Shown in pieces: positions 1 through 11,900 of a DNA stretch of 64,000 nucleotides; the first letter of the stretch is position 1; the number at the start of each line of letters is the position of its first letter. Under the pieces are notes generated by a model. The model did not search any database, was not told the DNA's origin, and saw only the letters and a list, made by a program, of their open reading frames with translations. Position numbers and translations under genes: made by a program. The DNA comes from Aliikangiella sp. G2MR2-5 (GTDB taxonomy: Bacteria > Pseudomonadota > Gammaproteobacteria > Enterobacterales > Kangiellaceae): the NCBI RefSeq assembly GCF_015687155.1, contig NZ_JADPQF010000004.1, positions 62,001 through 126,000 of the forward strand, read 5' to 3'.

Positions 1-71
1 TGAACCTTCGCCATTCCGATAGAAGAAAACAAAAGCAAGGCAAATGCAGAAATGAGTCTTTTAATATTCAT
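1..71 (-). CDS. N-terminus of an exported protein, cut by the window edge
   Basis: On the minus strand an ATG at 71 opens a frame that stays open to base 1 and encodes 23 residues: two basic residues near the start, a hydrophobic stretch and a small-residue cleavage region (SSIGMA). This is a typical Sec signal peptide. An AAGGA ribosome binding site lies about 7 bases upstream. The mature protein lies outside the window, so its function cannot be said. Confidence 0.6.
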   Translation of the reverse strand, partial: MNIKRLISAFALLLFSSIGMAKV

Positions 72-331
72 AGCATAATCCTTGTGAATTATTGTAGATA
101 ATTATTTTAGATACGTATCTATTAGCGAGCCTGAAACCGTAATCAGCTATAGGCACTCCTACCCTTTAGTTGATACGCAGAACAAACATATAAGAAAAGA
201 ATGATTAGCGTTAATAAGAAAACGACAAAATTTATTGCGGACACGACAGATATTTAAAATAACCGTGTTATTTATTTTTTCGCTGATAAGTTTGCCAAGT
301 TAAGTGCAGGGAAATGGCATTTCTACGGGCT

Positions 332-3300
332 TTAATCGTTAAAGGCGACCAAGTTGAGCTTGCCAATAGCATCAACCAGTGATTGAGTGGTCACGGGCTT
401 GGCGAGGTGATAGTCCATTCCGGCATTATATACTTCTTTGCGATGCTCTCGCATCGTATGGGCCGTTAGCGCAACAATTGATGCAGGCTCTCTATTATTT
501 TCCTTTTCAAAAGCCCTTATCTGCCTTGTCGCTTCAAACCCATCCATATTAGGCATCTCGCAATCCATCAGTATCAGATCAAATGGAGTACTGCTCTGAA
601 CTAAATCCAGCGCTTTCTTTCCATCTGTTGCAACTACGGGTGTAGCATTCAGCCTGTTAAGTAATTTTTTAATCACAATAATATTAATATCATTATCTTC
701 GGCTACAAGGATCTTGAGCGGGCTTAAATCCAGACTGGGTAGTGAAGGTACCGCTGTCGCCTTTTCAGCTCCCTTTCGATTTACATTTTCATCGATCATC
801 CAATCGATTAGTTCTCCGAATCCGGTTGGATTATCCAATTGATATAGAGCCTCGAATTCGCTGATGAAAGAATTAAATCCCTCATCAACAAACTCGCCAT
901 AAAGTGCTATTGGTATCGATATATTAGAGAAGAAATTTTTTATCTGTTCCTTGTTCTCAAAGTTTTCAGCAATAAATTTCTTGCTTATCAACAAACGACC
1001 AGATGAGCTGCTTTCATTTACAATTCTAAAACTCGTTTCTGCGTCAGCCAAATCAATATATTGAAGCTGAATTGAGAGGGAGGCACATAATTTTTCTAAA
1101 AGGCCAGAAAAAAGAACAGTCGAACAATCGACAAACAGGCTCAAGCCTGACGGTACTTTCTCAAATAACCTACGTCTTTTCATTATATTAAGAGCCAAAC
1201 TTGATTCGAGTTTCTTCTTACTCAAATCAACAATTTCGAAACAGGCAGTAAACCAGAACTCTGCTCCTTCACCCTGTTCGCTTATTACTCCAATATCTCC
1301 CCCCATGAGCTCTGCAAGACGCTTACTTATTGCAAGTCCCAGCCCAGTTCCGCCATATTTTCGAGTTGTCGAGCTATCGCTCTGATGGAAAGAATCAAAC
1401 AACTGCTCCTGAGCATCTTTAGGAATACCAATACCGGTATCAGCAATCGAAAACTTGAGCAGCACTTGCTCATCAACACCTCTACTCTGAATTTCTACTT
1501 TTAGGCATACCTCACCTTTATCCGTAAACTTAAACGCATTGCCTAGAAGATTAATCAAGAGTTGGGTAATCCTGGTAGGATCTCCTTTTAGTAACATCGG
1601 AGTCTCTGGAGTAACCAGAGCAGAAAAGTTAATATGTTTTTCCTTTGCTGGTACTTCAAATAAATTAGCACAATCACTTACAACATCTAGCAAAGAAAAT
1701 TCACAACTTTCCAGCTCCATCTTGCCCGCTTCGATCTTCGAGTAATCGAGAATGTCATTGATAATATTAAGCAGGGTTTTACCTGAACGCGAAATAATAT
1801 CAAGGTAGTGGCGTTGGCTTTCTTTAAGTTCGGTATCTTTGAGTAAATCAACCATACCAATAACACCATTCATCGGTGTTCTGATCTCGTGACTCATAGT
1901 CGCCAAAAACTGACTTTTGGCTTTGTTTGCAGCTTCTGCAATTTGCTTTTGTTGTAAAAACCTTTCTTTGTCTCGCTTTTCATTGCTCAACATTTTCTGA
2001 TGCATTCTATTATTCACAAGAGCAATTGCGGTATAGTTTGCAATAGAAGTTAACATATCAATGTGGTAGGAATCATACTGATTTTTCTTGAAACTTTGAA
2101 TACCAATCGTTCCAAGAACTTCTTCATTAAAAAGTATTGGCACATAAACAGTGGAAAGTATTCTCTGCCCGACAGTACCATCTTCAAGTTTATAATCTTC
2201 TTCCTCCTTGGCATCGTACTTAAAGTTCTTGATATAGCGCTCAGTTTCATTATCAATATCATTAACCAATACCGGCTTTCGATTTTTTACGCACCAAACA
2301 GGTAAAGATTCTTCACTCATTTCTCGCACATAGGGTTCATATCGAACCCCAGCCGAATAACTATGGTTGTAGTTGAGTAATTTTTTATCTTCGGACAACA
2401 AACCAATTCCGAAATTATCTGCCGACATAAATGACTTGATATTTTTGTAAACAACTTCTGTCGTTTTCTGTAAATCAAATCCTGCCGTAATTTGCTGCCC
2501 GGCCTCTGCAACAGCCAGAATTACAGCGGTCTTTTTTTCAATTTCTCTTTGAAGCTTCTGATTTTGTCTCTCATAGGCGATCATACGCATTCTGTAGATT
2601 GCAAACGAAGTAGCGGCGACAATCAATATAATCAGAAAATAAAAATACCAGGTTTCATAAAAATAGGGGGCTATCTCAAAGCGAAAAGGGGCTGAGACTT
2701 CTCCCCATACACCAGAATTGTTTGTTCCTTTTGCTATAAATTCATATTTGCCTTTTGGTAAATTTGTATATGCCACAGTACGATTGTTAGAGTCTTCGAT
2801 AGTTTTCCATTCACTATCATATCCAACCAGCTTGTATTGCAATAATATATTTCCAGGATCGCTGAAACTAAATGTTGTAAACCTGACCTCTATATCTCTA
2901 GAGTGATTTGGCAGTTTTAGTAATTCACTTGAGTCAACTTTGTGCCATTGACCAGCAAACTTTATCGACTCGACTTTAGTATTTGGTGTGATTTGATTCT
3001 TTGAAAAGCTCGATGTATTTAAACTAACAATTCCAGAACGAGAAGGAAGAATAATAAGATCACCTGTGAGGTATCCCTTTGAAGTTCCGGCACCCGTACA
3101 GCATGCAGATTTTTCAGCGCCTAATATTCTGCCTGTATCGTCAAGCACATGATCAATGTTAAGCTTTTTTCGCTCTCCCAGCCTGATTCTCTCAATATCC
3201 TGAAAAGGAAATCTATACAGACCATTAAAAGAGGATACCCAAATATATCCATTGGAATCTTCTACAACGAAAAAACCGCCCGGCGTTGGCAAACCTGCAC

Positions 3301-4900
3301 TTTCAACTCCAAGATGCATCCAATAGCTACCACTATTGTATAAAAGTCCAAATGAGGAAGTTCCAAATAGCAAACTGCCATCGTTTCGCTCGTATATTGC
3401 AGTTATATCAAAGTTTTCCAGATTTTTTTCTTTCGGAAAAAGGCGAATTAGTTCATTATTTCTTAGCTCATACACTCCCTGTAAAGTACCAAGAATCAAT
3501 CGACCGTTGCGAGTTTGGTAGAGCGTTCTCAAGGTAATTCTTTTACCGGTGGAATCTCGATTATACAAAGTCGACTTATCCTGATTAATATGAAACAGTC
3601 CTTTATCAGTTGCAAAGAAATAGCTATTTTTTGCCGCTCTATGTATGCCCCTGACATGGCTATAAGAAAGTGACTTTAAACTTTCTGGTACTTCAACTTT
3701 ACCATTGCGATAGATTGCGGCCCCCGCTCGAGTTCCAAGTATAAGTCCCTCAGGTGTTAGCAACTGACTATAAACAACTGGATGCGGTAATGCAGATCCG
3801 TCAACTAATTTTTTAAACTGATTGTTCTCAAAATATTCTAATCCGTTATTGGTTCCTACATAGATTCCCTGATTAACATCAGCTTGTAATGACCAGACTA
3901 TCGGCTCACTTAGTCCAAGCTCTACACCATAACTTTCAGCAAAAGCTTTTTTTAGTTTGGCGATACCGTGAACATAACTACCCAACCAAATATTTTTTTC
4001 GTTGTCTTCAAACATTGACAAGAGGACATTAAAGGCTTTTGGGTGGCTATTTGGAATATGCTCTAGCAACCTGCGCTGCTTAAAGCGAAAAATACCATCG
4101 TTGGTTGCAACCCATAAAATGGCGTCTGTCGCGACTAAAAACGCGGTTACCGGAGAAGTAGAAAGTATCGGATGATCACTGTATCGAGTTAACTTATCAT
4201 CTTTTAAAATAAATAAACCCTCAGCGGTACCAAACCATAAGCGATTAGCATAGTAGGTGATGTGTTCTACCCTTAATTGCGATAAGGAACCTGGAAAAGA
4301 ATAGGTTTGATTGCCCTGACTATTGTAAAGCGTAACTTGGCCAACACCACCCACCCAGACATCGTTTCCGTTAACCAGTAATCCATAGCTTTGTGATTTA
4401 TTATAGGTTTCATCGATGAAAAGCTGGTTATCTTTTACTGATAACACTCCCAGATTTGTAGCGACAATCAGTTCTCCTCCAGGAGCTTGTGTAATATCAA
4501 AAACATTAAGTAACGATGCCTGGTTATTGTCGCTCAGATTTAAAGTAACTTTTCTGAATTTTCCATCAAAAAATTGAAGTAGCCCTGTATTGCTACCTAT
4601 CCATAAAACCCCTTGACTATCTTTGTACAAAGACTGAATAAACCCACCTAAAACCGGATACTCAGAATTAGTAAAGGTTTCAAAGCGAACGCCATCGAAA
4701 CGGCTAAGTCCATATTGTGAACCTATCCAGATATATCCATCATTATCTTGAGAAATGCTTGTTGCAACCACTTGAAGCAAACCATCTTCAATGGACCAGC
4801 GCTGTTGTAAATACTGGTTAAATGGCTTATCTGCGCAGTATGCAACGCCCCCACCGATCAAACAGCAGACCACAAGCAATACAGTAAGAATAAACCTCAT
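332..4900 (-). CDS. Two-component propeller hybrid histidine kinase with GAF and receiver domains
   Basis: 1522-aa one-protein two-component sensor. In order: a signal peptide or membrane anchor (1-23); many blade repeats of the '[17 protein letters not shown]' type to about residue 640 (Reg_prop, two seven-bladed propellers, periplasmic); a Y_Y_Y domain (about 665-735); one membrane helix (about 745-765); a cytoplasmic GAF domain (about 790-970); HisKA with the phosphorylatable His1004 in MSHEIRTP; HATPase_c with the DTGIGIP and [10 protein letters not shown] boxes; a stretch of about 130 residues resembling a decayed receiver; and a full receiver with Asp1446 (LILMDCEMP) and Lys in AKPV. 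The ligand is unknown; this architecture is common for carbohydrate or polymer sensing in other bacteria. No DNA-binding domain is present, so output must pass to another protein. Confidence 0.93.
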   Translation of the reverse strand: MRFILTVLLVVCCLIGGGVAYCADKPFNQYLQQRWSIEDGLLQVVATSISQDNDGYIWIGSQYGLSRFDGVRFETFTNSEYPVLGGFIQSLYKDSQGVLWIGSNTGLLQFFDGKFRKVTLNLSDNNQASLLNVFDITQAPGGELIVATNLGVLSVKDNQLFIDETYNKSQSYGLLVNGNDVWVGGVGQVTLYNSQGNQTYSFPGSLSQLRVEHITYYANRLWFGTAEGLFILKDDKLTRYSDHPILSTSPVTAFLVATDAILWVATNDGIFRFKQRRLLEHIPNSHPKAFNVLLSMFEDNEKNIWLGSYVHGIAKLKKAFAESYGVELGLSEPIVWSLQADVNQGIYVGTNNGLEYFENNQFKKLVDGSALPHPVVYSQLLTPEGLILGTRAGAAIYRNGKVEVPESLKSLSYSHVRGIHRAAKNSYFFATDKGLFHINQDKSTLYNRDSTGKRITLRTLYQTRNGRLILGTLQGVYELRNNELIRLFPKEKNLENFDITAIYERNDGSLLFGTSSFGLLYNSGSYWMHLGVESAGLPTPGGFFVVEDSNGYIWVSSFNGLYRFPFQDIERIRLGERKKLNIDHVLDDTGRILGAEKSACCTGAGTSKGYLTGDLIILPSRSGIVSLNTSSFSKNQITPNTKVESIKFAGQWHKVDSSELLKLPNHSRDIEVRFTTFSFSDPGNILLQYKLVGYDSEWKTIEDSNNRTVAYTNLPKGKYEFIAKGTNNSGVWGEVSAPFRFEIAPYFYETWYFYFLIILIVAATSFAIYRMRMIAYERQNQKLQREIEKKTAVILAVAEAGQQITAGFDLQKTTEVVYKNIKSFMSADNFGIGLLSEDKKLLNYNHSYSAGVRYEPYVREMSEESLPVWCVKNRKPVLVNDIDNETERYIKNFKYDAKEEEDYKLEDGTVGQRILSTVYVPILFNEEVLGTIGIQSFKKNQYDSYHIDMLTSIANYTAIALVNNRMHQKMLSNEKRDKERFLQQKQIAEAANKAKSQFLATMSHEIRTPMNGVIGMVDLLKDTELKESQRHYLDIISRSGKTLLNIINDILDYSKIEAGKMELESCEFSLLDVVSDCANLFEVPAKEKHINFSALVTPETPMLLKGDPTRITQLLINLLGNAFKFTDKGEVCLKVEIQSRGVDEQVLLKFSIADTGIGIPKDAQEQLFDSFHQSDSSTTRKYGGTGLGLAISKRLAELMGGDIGVISEQGEGAEFWFTACFEIVDLSKKKLESSLALNIMKRRRLFEKVPSGLSLFVDCSTVLFSGLLEKLCASLSIQLQYIDLADAETSFRIVNESSSSGRLLISKKFIAENFENKEQIKNFFSNISIPIALYGEFVDEGFNSFISEFEALYQLDNPTGFGELIDWMIDENVNRKGAEKATAVPSLPSLDLSPLKILVAEDNDINIIVIKKLLNRLNATPVVATDGKKALDLVQSSTPFDLILMDCEMPNMDGFEATRQIRAFEKENNREPASIVALTAHTMREHRKEVYNAGMDYHLAKPVTTQSLVDAIGKLNLVAFND

Positions 4901-5155
4901 TAATTTTACCGCGGGAGAGAAAGAAAAAATTTAAATCAATCAATTATTTAGGTATAGCACATCAAAGGAAAATTTATTAGTTATCTGGTTCTCGACATCT
5001 ATATTAGGCAAATTTTCCAATAAGATAGTGCATTTGCATAAGAAAGAAGGTTCTGTAAACTCTGACTAATAAAACTCTTAGCCACATAGACTTCTAAAAG
5101 TAACCTGAGTTGCCACTACCGATAACGATAAATTGATCTTGTACTATATATCAAA

Positions 5156-5860
5156 TCAATTTTTCTCGAATGGGAGAGGAGTATTTAAAATGATAATTTT
5201 CTGCCAGATTTTTCTGCTTAATCCAGATGTCAGATTTTCAATTTCATTGACTGATGAAAGCACCTGCGGCTCAGGTATATGCTGCGCATACACGGCTGCT
5301 ATTTTTCCAATAATAGCTAGCATTTCACTGCAATAATCGAGGTATCGTTGCAAACTATATCGATTCAGATCTCTCACTGGCGATGATGGCGTGCGATGAC
5401 TTTCAGTTAATTCCGATGGATCTTTTGTCAGCTGGTGCATATCTATAACATGAACTATTGCTCGAAGCTGATTTAACGACTTAATAACTTTTGCTCTTTT
5501 CACTCTTGATTCCAAAGATACAAGAAAAAAGAGAGCAAGGACAATCAGAACCAAATCGTTGATTGCGGCCTCGGCAATCTGAATAACCTCGGTCAGTGTA
5601 ATACCTTCTTCTCTAACTTCAAAAATAGTCGCACTATAAGCTAATGCCAACAGGCTAACGATAATGATTAAAGCAACAAAGATTCGCAGAAAATAGTTAG
5701 GTCGGTTAATCAATAACAAGTTTGAATCAGTTTCATTTGCAAACTCTAACAGTTCATGACATACACCTAATATTCCACGATCAGAAAATCTTTCGCTAAT
5801 TCGATTTTCCAAACGAGACAGCGTATCGACAATACAAGAAAAATTAATTTCTCGATACAT
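5156..5860 (-). CDS. Uncharacterised protein with two membrane helices
   Basis: 234 aa, not recognised. A soluble N-terminus (about 1-55, with basic and acidic residues) is followed by two strongly hydrophobic helices (about 56-76, starting 'YFLRIFVALIIIVSLLALAY', and about 98-118, 'LVLIVLALFFLVSLESRVKR'). A C-terminal part predicted helical ends basic. The start is supported by AAGGAAG about 9 bases upstream. It ends next to the M20 hydrolase start region on the same strand and may share a transcript with it, since only 25 bases separate this start from that gene's stop. It could be a small integral sensor or scaffold; no catalytic motif is visible. Confidence 0.75.
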   Translation of the reverse strand: MYREINFSCIVDTLSRLENRISERFSDRGILGVCHELLEFANETDSNLLLINRPNYFLRIFVALIIIVSLLALAYSATIFEVREEGITLTEVIQIAEAAINDLVLIVLALFFLVSLESRVKRAKVIKSLNQLRAIVHVIDMHQLTKDPSELTESHRTPSSPVRDLNRYSLQRYLDYCSEMLAIIGKIAAVYAQHIPEPQVLSSVNEIENLTSGLSRKIWQKIIILNTPLPFEKN

Positions 5861-5885
5861 AAGTTCGACTTCCTTGTAATTTGTT

Positions 5886-7208
5886 TTACTTCTTATCCAG
5901 CAATTCCAAAGCGGCTTCAGTCATAGCTCTAACCCCCTTACTAATCGTTGGCTTAGGATCCGGAGCAAATTTTGCCGAGTGCAAGGTTGGCAAACGAACT
6001 TGGCCGAGCAATGACTGCTCATAGCGGTTTTTCTCTACAGTTCCTAACCTGAACATCAAGCTAGGTATTTTAGGTTCGACTTGTCCATAACGACCAAAAT
6101 CTTCACCAACCATTTCAGGTCCTAGTTCTAAAACGTTATTCTGACCAAATTTTTCTACAAATAGTTTTTCAATTCTGCTGGCCAATACAGGATTATTGAA
6201 CGCCGCAGGAGTGTTTTCATCAAGTACTGTTACGGTAGGAAGTTTATCTTCAGAAATTCCGGCTGCACGAGCTAGATTTGCTGTAATTCTTTTAATCGCA
6301 CTAATCGTTGTCTCTCGGACTTCTTTCGAGTAAGAGCGAAGGGTGAGCTGCAGCTTTACCTGGTTAGGTATTATATTGTGTTGACTACCACCATGGATTG
6401 AACCGACAGTAACAACCGCAGGCTCCAGGGGTGAAATCTCACGACTAACAATAGTCTGCAACGCTTGTACAATTTGAGATGCTAAGACAATAGGATCTTT
6501 AGTGTTATTAGGGTAGGCTCCATGGCCTCCTTCACCATGCACCAGAATATCAACCGAATCAACATTTGCCATAGCGAAACCTTTGACTATACCCAATGTT
6601 CCAGCTTTCAGATTGGAAGATACATGTAGTGCGAGGTTATAGTCAGGTCTTGGAAATTTCTCGAAAAGCCCCTGTTTTAACATGGCTTTAGCTCCGCCAC
6701 TTCTTTCTTCCGCAGGTTGTCCAATCATAACCAGAGTTCCCTTCCAACGCTGCTTTAACTCGACTAAGCGTCTTGCAGTACCGGTAAACACTGTCATATG
6801 AACATCATGCCCGCAAGCATGCATAGTAAAGGTATTCTTACCATCTCGATCTTGCGCTACCCGCTGACTGGCATATGAAAGCCCGGTATTTTCCTTAATC
6901 GGTAAACCGTCCAGATCAGTTCGCAACATGATAGTAGGACCACTGCCATTTTTTAATACAGCAACCAGACCATGACCGCCAAAGTTTTCAACAACTTCAA
7001 ACCCAAGAGACTTCATTTCGCGTGCGATGTATTTGGCGGTTTCGCTTTCCTGAAAAGACAGTTCTGGATTCTTATGTAAATGCTGATAAAGCTTTTCCAG
7101 ATAGGGCCAGTCATTTTCGACGGCTTTTTGCACAGAGTTATTTGCCTGTAGAGGAGAGGAAATGCCGAAAATGATAGATATTAATGCGATTGTTCTGGAT
7201 AGATGCAT
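5886..7208 (-). CDS. Exported M20 family metallo-amidohydrolase
   Basis: 440 aa. A clear signal peptide (about 1-22, ending in LQA) predicts periplasmic location. The rest is an M20D-type amidohydrolase (hippurate, N-acyl-amino-acid or IAA-conjugate hydrolase family): the metal site shows in 'MHACGHDVHM', the catalytic Glu pair in 'PAEERSGGAKAM', a dimerisation-lid region with 'HGEGGHGAYPN', and late metal ligands near 'GPEMVGEDFGRY'. It should cleave an amide-linked acyl amino acid or a short peptide, which fits the amino-acid catabolism elsewhere in the window. The exact substrate cannot be read from sequence. Confidence 0.9.
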   Translation of the reverse strand: MHLSRTIALISIIFGISSPLQANNSVQKAVENDWPYLEKLYQHLHKNPELSFQESETAKYIAREMKSLGFEVVENFGGHGLVAVLKNGSGPTIMLRTDLDGLPIKENTGLSYASQRVAQDRDGKNTFTMHACGHDVHMTVFTGTARRLVELKQRWKGTLVMIGQPAEERSGGAKAMLKQGLFEKFPRPDYNLALHVSSNLKAGTLGIVKGFAMANVDSVDILVHGEGGHGAYPNNTKDPIVLASQIVQALQTIVSREISPLEPAVVTVGSIHGGSQHNIIPNQVKLQLTLRSYSKEVRETTISAIKRITANLARAAGISEDKLPTVTVLDENTPAAFNNPVLASRIEKLFVEKFGQNNVLELGPEMVGEDFGRYGQVEPKIPSLMFRLGTVEKNRYEQSLLGQVRLPTLHSAKFAPDPKPTISKGVRAMTEAALELLDKK

Positions 7209-7318
7209 GGTATTCCTTTAGAGCAAATTAGTTACGTCAGGCGGCACTCACTCTATCAGAAATCGCCACGAACTCGCCAGAAAAGAATTTAAAGCCTAAA
7301 AATCAGTATCTAATGTTG

Positions 7319-7582
7319 TTACTTTCTCGCGCGTTCTAAAGCTGTCTTAAACTTTAGTGCTAACTCCTGTGCTTCTTTGTCGCTCGCTTTTGAGATAATA
7401 TCGAATGCGCCGGCATATCCTACGACTTTACCTCGATTCCCCAAAGCACGCTTAGCCAGCTCCACAGGATCCTTACCCAGTTCTATACTGACGCCCACTT
7501 TTCCGAGTATATGCTTGGCGGTTATATCCAGGCTGGCAAACGCTTCCACAGACTGGTCAAAACTGTCATAAAAAAAGATCAT
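7319..7582 (-). CDS. Small hypothetical soluble protein, 87 aa
   Basis: Not recognised. The predicted protein has no signal or membrane helix and ends in a basic, probably helical tail (KFKTALERARK). Two Gly-rich turns (LGNRGKVVGYAGAFD) separate helical stretches. Codon and residue use look ordinary, with balanced charge and regular hydrophobic spacing, which supports a real gene. The upstream ribosome binding site is weak. It stands alone between the M20 hydrolase promoter region and the divergent REC-EAL gene. Confidence 0.6.
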   Translation of the reverse strand: MIFFYDSFDQSVEAFASLDITAKHILGKVGVSIELGKDPVELAKRALGNRGKVVGYAGAFDIISKASDKEAQELALKFKTALERARK

Positions 7583-7654
7583 ACTAAAAGCCTGTTATAA
7601 AAATTAGGCAAACTCCTTCCTGGCTGTCTATTATTGATCTGAAGAAGGAAAATC

Positions 7655-7687
7655 GTGAATAGTTCGATTACATATGCTTTCATATAG
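7655..7687 (+). CDS. Possible 10-codon leader ORF overlapping the REC-EAL start
   Basis: GTG at 7655 lies 5 bases after a good AAGGA site (7645-7649) and reads MNSSITYAFI before a TAG at 7685-7687, in another frame from the downstream gene. The REC-EAL ATG (7674) lies inside it and has no close ribosome binding site of its own. An in-frame TGA at 7656-7658 rules out extending that gene upstream. Translation coupling is the inference. Confidence 0.25.
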   Translation: MNSSITYAFI

Positions 7688-8873
7688 TGAAATATCCATC
7701 CTTATCGTAGACGACTCCAGAGCAATTTGCGAGGCAATCAGGGAGATCCTCCGACAGTTTGGCGTAGTCAATATAGAAGTTTGTCACAATGGTGTCGATG
7801 CGCTGGAAGTGATCAGGGAAAAGCCTGATTTCGACTTAATCATCCTTGATTTACATATGCCGGGAATGGACGGGATAGAGTGTCTAAGCAATCTGGATAA
7901 GCTAAACTTTAATGGTTCGATAGTTTTGATGTCGGGCCTTGATTCGCGTGTACTAAGTTCAGCAGTAGAGGCAGCGAGACGGTATACCCTCAACCTTCTT
8001 GGCTCGGTAAGTAAGCCATTTCTTGAAGTCAATTTCAGGCTTCTGTTACAGCGGCTCGAAGGAACGCGGAATTTCGCTCTAAAGAGCACCGAAGGTTTCC
8101 TGAAGAAACGGCAGATAAATGAAGGTATTGAGAAGAACCAGCTTACGCCTTACTACCAGCCCATCATCAATATCAAAACGGGACAAATAGACTACTTTGA
8201 ATCGCTGATTCGTTTCGATATGCCCGAAAAAGGAATTATTCCACCACATTTAATTATTCCAGTAGCCGAGAGATTCAACCTCATTGAAAAGGTGACTTTA
8301 AAAATATATGAAACATCTCTGGATGAAATGGGAGATTTATTGCAAAAGGATGTGGGGCAGAAACTTTCCGTCAATCTTTCACCTTGCCTGTTAAATAATC
8401 AGGAGCTTCCCAATATACTTGAGGAAATAGCAAAGGCTAAAAGAGTACCAACCGATGCTATTATCTTTGAGATCACTGAAACCGGCGTACTAAATCGCAA
8501 CAGTTTAACTTACGAAGTAATTGATCGGCTGATTTTGAAAGGTTTTAAATTGGCTATGGATGATTTTGGTACTGGTTTCAGCAATGTTGAACAATTAACC
8601 TCACTCCCCTTTACCCATTTGAAGATTGACCGTTCCTTCGTTCATGGCATAGGCAATGACGATATATCAAAGGTTATCGTCAAATCGTTAATGAGTATTG
8701 CCTCGGCTTTAAGAATGGAAGTAATCGCTGAAGGGGTTGAATCGATGCTGGATTTTGAAACCGTAAAGGCGATCGGTTGCGCTCATATTCAAGGATTTCT
8801 AATCTCCAAGCCCAAACCAGAAAAAGAAATAAAGCGCTGGCTGGCTGGCTGGCGTGGTTTGATAAATCACTAA
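7674..8873 (+). CDS. Response regulator with EAL c-di-GMP phosphodiesterase domain
   Basis: 399 aa. N-terminal receiver (1-125): acidic pair Asp13-Asp14, phospho-acceptor Asp59 in 'LIILDLHMPGMDG', Lys in SKPF. C-terminal EAL domain (about 145-395): the signature is ESLIR (Glu176) instead of EALIR, and the other catalytic elements are present (NLSP, ITETG, DDFGTG, LKIDRSFV, AEGVES). An active, phosphorylation-controlled c-di-GMP phosphodiesterase is therefore likely. No partner kinase is adjacent; the two hybrid kinases in the window are possible but unproven partners. The start is the only ATG after an in-frame stop at 7656. Confidence 0.92.
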   Translation: MLSYSEISILIVDDSRAICEAIREILRQFGVVNIEVCHNGVDALEVIREKPDFDLIILDLHMPGMDGIECLSNLDKLNFNGSIVLMSGLDSRVLSSAVEAARRYTLNLLGSVSKPFLEVNFRLLLQRLEGTRNFALKSTEGFLKKRQINEGIEKNQLTPYYQPIINIKTGQIDYFESLIRFDMPEKGIIPPHLIIPVAERFNLIEKVTLKIYETSLDEMGDLLQKDVGQKLSVNLSPCLLNNQELPNILEEIAKAKRVPTDAIIFEITETGVLNRNSLTYEVIDRLILKGFKLAMDDFGTGFSNVEQLTSLPFTHLKIDRSFVHGIGNDDISKVIVKSLMSIASALRMEVIAEGVESMLDFETVKAIGCAHIQGFLISKPKPEKEIKRWLAGWRGLINH

Positions 8874-8900
8874 CTTTCGTTTTCCAGATTTCAATAAAAA

Positions 8901-8930
8901 AGGCACCCGTTTTCGGGTACCTTTATTGTT
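8901..8930. terminator. Bidirectional terminator between REC-EAL gene and putA
   Basis: AGGCACCCG / TTTT / CGGGTACCT forms a 9-position stem (one C-A mismatch) at 8901-8922, preceded by an A run and followed by a T-rich run. It can therefore end both the plus-strand gene and the converging putA. Confidence 0.8.
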
Positions 8931-8962
8931 CTATTTCAATATCGGACTCAATATCGGAGAAT

Positions 8963-11900
8963 CTAGTCTTCATCGTCAGTTAACGTCATCAACGAAGTAT
9001 TCCCCCCTGATGCCGTTGTATCGATACTGATGGTTTTCTCAGTCAATAATCGAGTCACCAATGTATCATAATATTCGCTGCTGATAACCGGCAAAATTGC
9101 TCCCTTGCGCGCAGCCAGTTGCGTATTAACAAAAGCTTTGCGTTGACAGCCACTACCAATAACAGCTCCAGCCAAATGCGGGTGCGCAAGCAGCGCTTCA
9201 AGCTGGCTTAATTTTGCAACCTGTAACACCCCTTCAGAAACACCACAAGACAACAGCTCGTCTCTGAACGCGAGCGCCTGATCATGAAAATGATCAGATA
9301 CTACGGTAATCAAAGTATTTCCCGTTGCCAGGGCTGTAATAATCGCGATCGCCCAGAAATTAAAGCTGGAATCTTTGTCGGCATAGCACAGAACGCATCC
9401 TCTGGGTTCCAGATAGAGAATGTTGGACTCTCCTGTCGGCCCAGGCATTACAAACGGCTTCGATAGTCTTTTCTCAATTTTAATTACTTGCGACCTGGCA
9501 TCGGCAACCGTCTGCTCCAGGTCTTCAGCCAGATCCTGAATACTCTCAATTTTAGCTATCCTGGCGATAAACTGACGGACAATAGAAAGTCGAGAATTAA
9601 CATCTGAATTGCGCCAGACTTTTTCATCTCTCATCGCTTTGCGCATCAACTCATCCACAAGCGCCCTGCTACCCACCGAGTTATCAAATTCGACCGCATC
9701 AGGTTTGCCCTGACTCAATTGATGATTATTTGGCGAAGCTTTTTCCCTGACCAGACGGCTCAAATAATTCGGTCCACCTGCTTTAGGACCGGTTCCGGAA
9801 AGACCGCGTCCGCCAAAAGGCTGAACACCGACTACAGCGCCGATCATGTTGCGGTTAATATAGATGTTACCGGCGCGCGACTCTCTCGCAAGATAATCGG
9901 CACGCTCCTGAATACGACTATGGACCCCCATAGTCAACCCAAAGCCGGTTGCGTTGACCTGCTCGATTACATTGTCCAGCTCGGTTCCCTTAAATCGGAT
10001 AACATGCACGCAAGGACCAAAAACTTCATCTTTGAGAACCGCCAGGTTATCGATCTCGTACAGGCGTGGTGCAAAGAAGAAATGCTTGTCGGCTTTCACT
10101 TTGGAAAGATCGCACTCGTACAATAACTGGCCGTTGTTTTTCATATAGTCAACGTGCGCATTCAAATTATCCAGCGCTTTCTGATCAATCACCGGCCCGA
10201 CGTCAGTCGACAACCAGCTCGGATCAGCAACGGTCAATTCCTTCATAGCCCCCTTAATCATGGTAATTACCTTATCGGCAATCTCTTCCTGGATAAAGAG
10301 CACCCGTAACGCGGAACAGCGTTGACCTGCACTCTGGAAACCAGAAGAAATTACATCGTCGACCACCTGCTCTGGTAGTGCAGTCGAGTCTACGATCATA
10401 CAGTTTTGGCCGCCGGTCTCTGCAATCAACGGAACCTGGTCACCGCCTCTTTCGGCAAGCGTTTGTGAAATTCTGGTTCCGGTATCGGTTGAACCGGTAA
10501 ACATCACTGCTTTAACTCTTTCGTCAGGAACAATAACCTGACCTACTTTGCTGCCGCGAGCAATTACTGGCTGTACAACATTTTCAGGCAAACCCACCGC
10601 CTGCATTAATTCAATCGTTCGCAACGCGATAAGCGACGTTTGCTCAGCAGGTTTAGCTATTACCGTATTGCCGGTAGCAATTGCCGCAGCAACCTGACCA
10701 AGGAAAATTGCCAGCGGGAAATTCCACGGACTAATACAAAGGACAACACCTCGCGCTTCAAAGCGCTCATCTTTCGCCAATTCTTCCGCGCGTGCTGCGT
10801 AATAACGACAGAAGTCTACCGCTTCGCGAACTTCATCAATTCCATCCTGGGCAACTTTACCCGCTTCCTTGATACACAGTGCGATCAATTCGTCGCGATG
10901 ACGCTCCAGAATATCACCGGTCTTTCTTAAAATATCGGCGCGTTCCTTAACCGGAGTCACCGACCAGCTAGCGAAGGCTTTTTCTGCGTTCTCTACCAAC
11001 AACTTCATTTCATCTTCATTCTGGTGACGAATGTGGCCGATGATCTCATCCAGGTTGGCCGGGTTAGTTACCGGATCGGAACCTTCTGGAACAGCGGTAA
11101 GGGTAATTAAATTATTCTTTACCCATAGTTCCATATTGTCTTTCATAGGAGTGATCAGGTTGATATCGGTCAGATCCAGCCCCTTGGAGTTATCTCTCTC
11201 TTCTCCATAAAGTGCGATGGGTAGCTCTATCTGCGGATTACTTTTCTGTTTATATCCCTGAACTTTTTCCACCGGATCAGGAAGAAGAGATTCCACGGGT
11301 TTGGACTCATCGACAATAGCATTTACAAATGAAGAGTTAGCACCATTTTCCAGTAGGCGGCGAACCAGATACGCCAGCAAATCTTCATGCTGACCAACAG
11401 GCGCGTAGACTCGACACTGAACCTTATCTTCAGTCACTATTTGATCATAAAGGGACTCGCCCATACCATGTAAACGCTGGAATTCGAAATTATCTTTACG
11501 CTCTCCGGCCATTTCCAGAATAGTTGCCGCAGTGTATGCATTGTGGGTCGCAAACTGCGGAAAGATGGTGTCGCGATACTCCATCAAACGAATGGCGCAA
11601 GCTTTATAGCTAACATCGGTGGAAGGCTTACGGGTAAATACCGGAAAATGCGGTAAACCGTCTTTTTGTGAAACTTTAATTTCCGTATCCCAGTAAGCGC
11701 CTTTAACCAGACGGACCATCAATTTTCGACCAACTCTCTGGGTTAGTTCGCGTAGCCATTCGACAACGAAAATAGCACGCTTCTGGTAAGCTTGAACAGC
11801 CAGGCCAAACCCTTCCCAGTCACCCAGATCGTCGTCAGCAAAAACCGCTTCGATAATATCCAGGGAAATGTCCAGTCTGTCAGCTTCTTCAGCGTCAACC

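Noticed and set aside
9719-10126. 135-aa plus-strand ORF inside putA
   Set aside because: It is antisense to the conserved P5CDH region, with no ribosome site and a composition explained by the reverse strand of a coding gene.
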